From contig JASLDD010000304.1 of the NCBI GenBank assembly GCA_030151725.1, positions 1 through 19,258 of the forward strand: a stretch of 19,258 nucleotides of DNA, given 5' to 3'. The first letter of the stretch is position 1. Each line of letters begins with the position of its first letter. Below the pieces are notes generated by a model. That model searched no databases and was not told the DNA's origin. It was given only the letters and a program-made list of their open reading frames with translations. Origin of the DNA: Solirubrobacteraceae bacterium. Its GTDB lineage: Bacteria > Actinomycetota > Thermoleophilia > Solirubrobacterales > Solirubrobacteraceae. Below, piece by piece: positions 15,378-19,258 of the stretch. Both the position numbers and the translations under genes were made by a program.

Positions 15378-16496
15378 TTGTCGTTCTTTGACGATGGCGA
15401 GGAGGAGACGGCCACACGGCCACGCTCTCGCACAGCTCCACGGCCTCGGCCGCGGCGGCCCCCGCCCGCCGGCGGGGGTGGTGGACTCGATCAGCACACG
15501 TTGATGGTGCGCCGACGGATCGCGGCGGGCGCGGCCGTTGTCGTGCTGATCGTGATCGTCCTCGTGATCAACAGCTGCGTGAAAAGCCAGAAACAGCAGT
15601 CGCTGAAGGACTACAACCGCGAAGTGGGGCGACTCGTCGAAGAATCGAGCTCGCAGGTTGCGCAGCCGCTGTTCACACAGCTGGCAGGCGCCTCGGGTAA
15701 GTCGGCGCTCGACGTCCAGGTGCAGATCAACCAACTCAGGATCACCGCGCAGAGCATCGCCAGCCACGCCAAGAGCCTGAGCGTGCCCGGCGAAATGGTC
15801 AACGCCCAGCGCGACCTGCTGCTGGCGTTGGATCTGCGCGTGGAAGGGATGGACAAGCTCGCGGCGCTCGTGCCCCAAGCGCTGGGCGCGAAGAGCAAAC
15901 CGGCGACCGCGCAGATCGCGGGCGACATGGAGGTGTTCCTGGCCTCCGACGTCATCTACTCCCAGCGTGTGGCGCCCCTCATCCAGCAGACGCTCACGGG
16001 CGCCGGCATCACAGGGCTCAGCACGCCCAGCTCGAGGTTCCTGCCGAACGTGGGCTGGCTTGAACCGAACACCGCGCTCGCACGCATCACGGGCCAGGCT
16101 GTGGGCTCCTCGCAGAGGAGCACGGCGGTCACGGGCAATCACGGCAGCGCGCTGAAGAACGTGAGCGTTGGCACGAACACGCTGGCACCGGAATCGACGC
16201 TCAACCACATCAGCGGGGGCGGCAACCCGACGTTTACGGTGCAGGTGGAAAACTCAGGAGAATTCCCCGAGACGAACGTCAAGGTGGACATCACGGTCAC
16301 GGCCTCCGGAAAGCAATACAAGGCCTCGCATGTGATCGAAAAGACCGAACCGGGCAAGGCGTTGAACGTGGAAATACCCGTCAACGGGATCCCCGTCGGG
16401 GCGGCGGCCAAAATCCAGGTGAGCGTCGAGGGCGTGCCGGGCGAGAACGACCTGGAAAACAACAAGAACACCTATCTGGCGATCTTTGGCCAGTAG
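15378..16496 (+). CDS. Membrane-anchored protein with C-terminal CARDB-like domain
   Basis: With the TTG start the protein is 372 aa. It begins SFFDDGEEE followed by an Arg/Pro-rich cytoplasmic tail. A membrane helix lies at about 47-65, ending VINSCVKSQ. A helical outer region at about 70-210 is rich in Gln, Leu and Ala (KDYNREVGRLVEESSSQV). A beta-rich C-terminal domain at about 280-368 contains PTFTVQVENSGEFPETNVKV, the look of a CARDB or Ig-like adhesion fold. It is thus probably an inside-anchored, outward-facing envelope protein. Its cargo or partner is unknown. It is divergent from the polytopic kinase, so shared control is possible. Confidence 0.82.
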   Translation: MSFFDDGEEETATRPRSRTAPRPRPRRPPPAGGGGGLDQHTLMVRRRIAAGAAVVVLIVIVLVINSCVKSQKQQSLKDYNREVGRLVEESSSQVAQPLFTQLAGASGKSALDVQVQINQLRITAQSIASHAKSLSVPGEMVNAQRDLLLALDLRVEGMDKLAALVPQALGAKSKPATAQIAGDMEVFLASDVIYSQRVAPLIQQTLTGAGITGLSTPSSRFLPNVGWLEPNTALARITGQAVGSSQRSTAVTGNHGSALKNVSVGTNTLAPESTLNHISGGGNPTFTVQVENSGEFPETNVKVDITVTASGKQYKASHVIEKTEPGKALNVEIPVNGIPVGAAAKIQVSVEGVPGENDLENNKNTYLAIFGQ

Positions 16497-16526
16497 ATCG
16501 AGCGGGCAGGCGCAGAGCACCACGAG

Positions 16527-16547
16527 CGCGCCTTCGGCTGCGGCGCG
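16527..16547 (+). terminator. GC-rich hairpin after the CARDB gene, possible terminator
   Basis: CGCGCC at 16527-16532 pairs with GGCGCG at 16542-16547 around a 9-nt loop, 30 nt after the stop codon. There is no U tract, so terminator function is uncertain. Confidence 0.3.
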
Positions 16548-16578
16548 TCCGGCTCACGCCAGCGGCTAACTTGTTGCC

Positions 16579-17115
16579 ATGCTCGCCTCGATCACGAACA
16601 CCCAGGGGATCATCGCTATCGCAGCCGCCGCGGTGGCGGCGGTGGCGCTGATGGGCTGCGTGGCGCTGAGCATCAGCGTGCGGCGCCTGCGCCACGCCCA
16701 GCGAGCCGTGCTTGGAGAGGGCAGCCAGCAGGACCTGGTCGCGCATGCGGCCACGATGCAGGCGGCCTTTGAGGCCCTGCGGGAGTACGTCGACGAGGCA
16801 GCGGTGCGGTTGGACGGCAGGCTGGCGGGCGTCGAGCGCGCGCTGCGCGGGACGTTCGCGCACCGCGCGCTTGTTCGCTATGACGCCTACAACGAGCTCT
16901 CGGGCCACCAGTCGATGTCGATTGCGCTGCTCGACGACGAGCAGTCGGGGATCGTGCTGTCGTGCATCCACCACCGCGACCAGGCGCGCGTGTACGGCAA
17001 GCTCTTGCATGGCGGGCGGGGAGAACTGGAGCTCTCGCCGGAGGAGGCGGAGGCTGTGCGCCTCGCGCTCGCCGGCCCGCAGACCGCTCCCGCCGGGGAT
17101 GAGCAGCCCGCCTGA
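16579..17115 (+). CDS. DUF4446 family membrane protein
   Basis: This 178-aa protein has a short N-terminus, one membrane helix at about 9-33, and a helical, probably coiled-coil region to about residue 92. It ends with the DUF4446 core: RYDAYNELSGHQSMSIALLD near 100-119, then IVLSCIHHRDQARVYGKLL and ELELSPEEAEAVRLAL. The family has no established function but is common beside pheA and cell-division genes in Gram-positive bacteria. No clear Shine-Dalgarno lies before the ATG. A TAACTT hexamer at 16567-16572 is placed where a -10 box would give a nearly leaderless transcript, without a matching -35 box. The 3' end overlaps pheA by 17 nt. Confidence 0.9.
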   Translation: MLASITNTQGIIAIAAAAVAAVALMGCVALSISVRRLRHAQRAVLGEGSQQDLVAHAATMQAAFEALREYVDEAAVRLDGRLAGVERALRGTFAHRALVRYDAYNELSGHQSMSIALLDDEQSGIVLSCIHHRDQARVYGKLLHGGRGELELSPEEAEAVRLALAGPQTAPAGDEQPA

Positions 17116-18007
17116 GGCACCGGCGCGCGAGCGCGTCGGCTACCTGGGACCCGAGGGAACCTTCAGCGAGGAGGCCCTGCTGGACAGCGCAATGGCGGGC
17201 ACTGTCGAGCCGGTTGGGCTGGCGACGATCTACGACACGGTTATGGCGCTGCGTAGCGGGGACGTCGCCTTTGCGATTGTGCCGATCGAGAACTCGCTCG
17301 AGGGCTCCATCAACGTGACGCTGGACCTGCTGGCGGGGGAGGCGAGCGACGTGAAGATCGTGGGCGAGACGCTGCTGCGCGTGCGTCACTCGCTGATCGC
17401 CGCCGAGAAGCTCGCGCTGGCGGACATCAAGACCGTCATCACCCATCCGCAGGTGCCGGGGCAGTGCACGCGGCTGCTACGCGGCGAGCTGGCCCACGCT
17501 CGCGTGCTGCCCGCGACCTCGACGGCCGAGGCGGTGCGCGGCGTGATGAGCGGTGCAGAGCCGGGAAGGGCAGCGCTTGGAACGGTGCTGGCGGCGAAGA
17601 TCTACGGAGCCATGGTGATCCGCGAAGCGGTGGAGGATCGCGAGGACAATGTGACGCGCTTTGTGTGGCTGGCGCGCGCCGCGGATGTCGATCGGCCGGC
17701 GCCGCTGCGCGCGCAGGAAGCCGGCGAGTGGAAGACATCGCTCGTCTTCTGGGGTCTGGGCGCGGAGCGGCCGGGGTGGCTGCTGCGCTGCCTGCAGAAG
17801 CTCGCCGAGCAAGACATCAACCTCACCCGGATCGAGTCGCGTCCGCGGCGTGAGTGGTTGGGTAGCTACATGTTCTTTGCGGACATCGCAGGCCGCATTG
17901 GGGAGGCAGGTGTGGACGAGGCGATCGCAGGGCTGGGAGGGCTCTGTGAGGAGGTGCTCATCCTCGGCTCATACCCAACGGCTCACCCCGACCTGCCCGA
18001 TGGCTAA
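17099..18007 (+). CDS. pheA: Prephenate dehydratase with C-terminal ACT domain
   Basis: PheA converts prephenate to phenylpyruvate in phenylalanine biosynthesis. From the ATG inside the end of the DUF4446 gene the protein is 302 aa, normal for the monofunctional enzyme. The catalytic domain at about 11-192 has GYLGPEGTFSEEA at 14-26, PIENSLEGS at 62-70, THPQ at 115-118 and the key DNVTRF at 183-188, with the catalytic Thr186. The ACT domain at about 212-292 keeps the phenylalanine-contact segment ESRP at 246-249, so feedback inhibition by Phe is likely. The other Phe-site motif, normally GALV-like, reads PGWLL here, a departure that might change inhibitor affinity. The longer open frame upstream is the shadow of the overlapping gene. 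Confidence 0.96.
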   Translation: MSSPPEAPARERVGYLGPEGTFSEEALLDSAMAGTVEPVGLATIYDTVMALRSGDVAFAIVPIENSLEGSINVTLDLLAGEASDVKIVGETLLRVRHSLIAAEKLALADIKTVITHPQVPGQCTRLLRGELAHARVLPATSTAEAVRGVMSGAEPGRAALGTVLAAKIYGAMVIREAVEDREDNVTRFVWLARAADVDRPAPLRAQEAGEWKTSLVFWGLGAERPGWLLRCLQKLAEQDINLTRIESRPRREWLGSYMFFADIAGRIGEAGVDEAIAGLGGLCEEVLILGSYPTAHPDLPDG

Positions 18008-18026
18008 GGGTCGAGGATTGTCGGGC

Positions 18027-18047
18027 GGGGCGCGCCGTCAGCGCCCC
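18027..18047 (+). terminator. GC-rich hairpin after pheA, possible terminator
   Basis: GGGGCGC at 18027-18033 pairs with GCGCCCC at 18041-18047 around a 7-nt loop, extendable by two pairs across a bulge. It lies 19 nt after the pheA stop. No U run follows, so it may terminate weakly or only stabilise the 3' end. Confidence 0.4.
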
Positions 18048-18050
18048 CGC

Positions 18051-18056
18051 TACACT
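18051..18056 (+). promoter_or_regulatory. Possible -10 box upstream of the HNH gene
   Basis: TACACT stands out in very GC-rich sequence right after the pheA hairpin and would place a transcription start near 18063-18066. No convincing -35 box is at the right distance, so this is a weak call based on position and composition. Confidence 0.3.
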
Positions 18057-18081
18057 CGGCGCTGAACATGGAGAGCACTGT

Positions 18082-18160
18082 CCCACCAGAGCCGGTGGGG
18101 TCCGTGTCGCCTTCAGAGCACCAGCGGCACGGACCTGACCCATCGCCCCGCGGGGCGATG
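18082..18160 (+). promoter_or_regulatory. Hairpin-rich leader of the HNH gene
   Basis: Three hairpins lie in a row. CCCACC at 18082-18087 pairs with GGTGGG at 18094-18099. A 12-bp stem with one G-U pair joins 18099-18110 to 18124-18135 around a 13-nt loop. A perfect palindrome occupies 18141-18160. The first two share one base, so they may compete slightly. The third contains the likely start codon. The 29 codons that follow the alternative ATG at 18068 across this stretch have noticeably more A/T at third positions than the gene itself, as expected for a leader rather than coding sequence. Regulation of translation or attenuation is an inference. Confidence 0.45.
18141..18160. repeat. Perfect 20-nt palindrome ending in the HNH start codon
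   Basis: CATCGCCCCGCGGGGCGATG equals its own reverse complement, and its last three bases are the ATG at 18158. As RNA it could fold and hide the start; as DNA it could be an operator for a dimeric regulator. Confidence 0.6.
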
Positions 18161-18664
18161 CGTGGCCGGGTGCTCGTCTTGAACGCCACGTATGAGCCGA
18201 TCAACGTGTGCACGGTGCGCCGCGCGGTGGTGCTGCTGTTGAAGGAAAAGGCCGAGCTGCTCGAGCGCAGCCGCTGGGAACTTCACTCCGAGAGCTCCAC
18301 GCTGGCGCGCCCGGTGGTGATCCGATTGGTGAGCTACGTGAACGTCCCGCGCGACGCGCACCGCCGCAAGATCACACGTAGGGCAGTCTTTGCGCGAGAC
18401 AGCTGGACATGCCAGTACTGCGGCTCGCGCTCCAACCTGACGGTCGACCACGTGATCCCCCGCTCCAAGGGCGGCTCGTCGAACTGGGAGAACATCGTTG
18501 CGTCGTGTGCCCCCTGCAACAGGCGCAAGGGCGACCGCCTGCCGCGCCAGGCGGGCATGCATCCGCGCAACGCCCCGCGCACCCCCCGCGCGGAGATCTT
18601 CATCCACGTCGCCAGCCCCACGATCCCGACGGCCTGGCTGCAGTACCTGCCGCAAGCGGCCTGA
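18158..18664 (+). CDS. HNH endonuclease family protein
   Basis: Taken from ATG 18158 (MRGRVLVLNATYEPINVCTV), where the family-like sequence begins, the protein is 168 aa. The ATG at 18068 would add 30 non-conserved residues across the hairpin-rich leader. A small N-terminal domain (about 1-75) precedes the HNH nuclease module: CQYC at 85-88, the DHVIPRSKGG core at 97-106 with the metal/catalytic His98, and CAPCNRRKGDR at 117-127. The four Cys should bind a structural zinc. Proteins of this type are widespread, short, and mostly uncharacterised; they resemble the McrA-like HNH nucleases but show no restriction-system partner here. It is the last gene of the plus-strand run. Cellular role unknown. 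Confidence 0.88.
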   Translation: MRGRVLVLNATYEPINVCTVRRAVVLLLKEKAELLERSRWELHSESSTLARPVVIRLVSYVNVPRDAHRRKITRRAVFARDSWTCQYCGSRSNLTVDHVIPRSKGGSSNWENIVASCAPCNRRKGDRLPRQAGMHPRNAPRTPRAEIFIHVASPTIPTAWLQYLPQAA

Positions 18665-18705
18665 CGGCACGCTGGCACGGCGCCAGACGGCGTCCTCGGT
18701 CGCTC

Positions 18706-18720
18706 GCGTGCTAAGCACGC
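18706..18720 (+). terminator. Hairpin downstream of the HNH gene
   Basis: GCGTGC-TAA-GCACGC forms a 6-bp stem with a 3-nt loop, 41 nt after the HNH stop. A smaller hairpin, CTGGC/GCCAG, precedes it at 18672-18686. The pair may end the HNH transcript. There is no strong U tract. Confidence 0.4.
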
Positions 18721-18779
18721 CACTCTCCCTGCGTCCTATCTGGCTTGACCATCGTGCCGTCAGCTGCTGGGTAGAAGCA

Positions 18780-18810
18780 CGAAGGGCGCCCCACATGGAG
18801 GCGCCCTTCG
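18780..18810 (-). terminator. Strong 11-bp hairpin, probable terminator
   Basis: CGAAGGGCGCC at 18780-18790 pairs perfectly with GGCGCCCTTCG at 18800-18810 around a 9-nt loop. Read on the minus strand it is followed by TGCTTCT, more U-rich than the CGTACGA that follows on the plus strand, so minus-strand termination is favoured. It may act in both directions. Confidence 0.6.
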
Positions 18811-18927
18811 CGTACGACTCTGACTGGAAAGACCGAGAGCGACGATGCTTCAGCCGGAGGGACCAGGACCGGCGGTCGTCTCGGGGTGTCCCGGGTTGGA
18901 TTCCGCTAGGCGGACCAGCCTCCCGAC

Positions 18928-18972
18928 CTACCGGCCGGTCACCTCCAGGGTCCCGCAAGAACTGTCACTCAA
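18928..18972 (-). CDS. Possible 14-residue mini-ORF
   Basis: TTG at 18972 follows the extended Shine-Dalgarno element by 11 nt and opens a frame reading MSDSSCGTLEVTGR, then TAG. A second GGAGGTG lies inside it (plus-strand 18940-18946), ending 9 nt before the stop codon. The spacing is somewhat long and TTG is a weak start, so translation is uncertain. It resembles nothing I can name. Confidence 0.25.
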   Translation of the reverse strand: MSDSSCGTLEVTGR

Positions 18973-18975
18973 CGT

Positions 18976-18993
18976 TTGGACCACCTCCTTTCT
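18976..18993 (-). promoter_or_regulatory. Extended Shine-Dalgarno / 16S tail-complementary element
   Basis: The minus strand reads AGAAAGGAGGTGGTCCAA. Against the usual actinobacterial 16S rRNA 3' end (UUGGAUCACCUCCUUUCU, or CUGGAUC in many) it can pair over 17-18 bases with one G-U wobble. On the plus strand the same bases mimic the 16S tail itself. Such length far exceeds what initiation needs. Confidence 0.55.
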
Positions 18994-19052
18994 CTGGTGA
19001 ATCCAGAGTAGCGAACGGAGATGACGCGGGCGCCGCGGGCATGCCCCACGGT

Positions 19053-19258
19053 TCAGGGGACGATCACGCCGAACTCCTGCGCGTAGGTAGCGCCGGGCGC
19101 ACCGTTCGCGAGGGAGGAAGGCACCGCGGAGACGATCCCGATGCCTGTTTCTGTGTACTTCGATTCGAGGATGTTGGCCAGATGCCCGGGCGAGGCGATC
19201 CAGGCGCTGACGATCGACTGCGGCGTCGAGAGGTTGTATGTGCCCCAAGCGAGGTTCT
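19053..19258 (-). CDS. CAP/SCP-domain protein, C-terminal fragment at right edge
   Basis: The last 68 codons of a protein whose start lies beyond the window. The sequence has the CAP (cysteine-rich secretory/PR-1) C-terminal motifs: NLAWGTYN, then SIVSAWIASPGHLANILESK (the family's W-x-x-SPGHxxNIL motif), then GIGIVSAV and YAQEFGVIVP. This matches bacterial YkwD-like secreted proteins, usually small extracellular proteins of unknown activity linked to the envelope. A signal peptide cannot be checked because the N-terminus is missing. The stop codon is followed by about 40 nt before the candidate RNA element on the same strand. Confidence 0.85.
   Translation of the reverse strand, partial: NLAWGTYNLSTPQSIVSAWIASPGHLANILESKYTETGIGIVSAVPSSLANGAPGATYAQEFGVIVP

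Larger units (their letters stand above)
18770..19000 (-). ncRNA. Candidate structured small RNA, minus strand
   Basis: Between the HNH and CAP genes there is no ordinary gene, but the minus strand carries an ordered set of RNA-like elements. First come a 6-bp hairpin (CTCTGG/CCAGAG, plus-strand 18992-18997 and 19003-19008) and a very long Shine-Dalgarno-like sequence. A 14-codon mini-ORF, the palindrome ACCGGCCGGT at 18930-18939, a 5-bp hairpin at 18902-18914 and an 11-bp terminator-like hairpin at 18780-18810 follow. A TACTCT hexamer (19010-19005) could be the -10 box. No protein gene follows on this strand before the antisense HNH gene, so it would be a free-standing transcript of about 230 nt. 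I do not recognise a known RNA family: RNase P and tmRNA hallmarks are absent. Ends are approximate. Confidence 0.35.

Noticed and set aside
15336..16208. Upstream extension of the polytopic kinase by 291 residues
   Set aside because: It reads antisense through the CARDB gene, which has a membrane helix, a domain and a good ribosome site.
18113..18958. 281-codon minus-strand frame spanning the intergenic region and the HNH gene
   Set aside because: Mostly antisense to the HNH gene and without a domain. Only its first part, in the candidate RNA, is kept as a weak frameshift idea.
18665..19052. tRNA, RNase P, tmRNA or rRNA remnant in the intergenic region
   Set aside because: No tRNA arms, no RNase P or tmRNA hallmark sequences, and the 16S similarity is limited to the 18-nt tail.
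1..19258. Mobile elements, CRISPR arrays, restriction or defence islands
   Set aside because: No transposase, integrase, regular spaced repeats or methyltransferase partner was found; the HNH gene stands alone beside pheA.

Overview
This is a high-GC chromosomal segment from an actinobacterium-like organism. The minus-strand block fhaA - fhaB - pstP - pbpA - pknB is the classic actinobacterial signalling/cell-wall cluster. A DUF3662 FHA protein, a PASTA-domain kinase, a DUF4446 protein and the CARDB-type membrane protein together suggest a deep-branching actinobacterium such as the Thermoleophilia (Solirubrobacterales). That placement is inference from gene content and order; there is no rRNA marker in the window.

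Layout. (1) Positions 1-3391, minus strand: an envelope-polysaccharide operon, a DUF354 glycosyltransferase-like protein, then a membrane nucleotide-sugar 4,6-dehydratase (CapD/WbpM type), then a small membrane protein that runs off the left edge. (2) Positions 3443-6484, plus strand: a tightly packed dedA - uppP - Ser/Thr kinase operon. DedA and UppP both belong to undecaprenyl-phosphate carrier recycling, and the kinase carries a discoidin-like outer domain. (3) Positions 6487-15335, minus strand: a polytopic membrane kinase, fhaA, fhaB, pstP, pbpA, pknB and ddl, packed from fhaA onward with gaps of 1-10 nt or overlaps. The rodA/ftsW gene that normally sits between pstP and pbpA is absent. 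(4) Positions 15378-18664, plus strand: CARDB membrane protein, DUF4446 protein, prephenate dehydratase (pheA) and an HNH endonuclease. (5) Positions 18665-19052: no ordinary gene, but hairpins and a candidate structured RNA on the minus strand that contains an 18-nt match to the complement of the 16S rRNA 3' tail. (6) Positions 19053-19258: the C-terminal end of a CAP/SCP-domain protein, running off the right edge.

How the parts fit. Most of the window concerns peptidoglycan and envelope assembly and its control by phosphorylation. Ddl makes D-Ala-D-Ala, UppP and DedA recycle the lipid carrier, and PbpA cross-links. PknB and two further kinases sense and phosphorylate, PstP reverses this, and FhaA/FhaB read phosphothreonine. 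Three Ser/Thr kinases with three different C-terminal architectures (discoidin-like, PASTA, multi-pass membrane) lie within about 10.5 kb.

The least explained parts are the hairpin-rich leader of the HNH gene (18082-18160), where a perfect 20-nt palindrome includes the start codon, and the minus-strand element at about 18770-19010.
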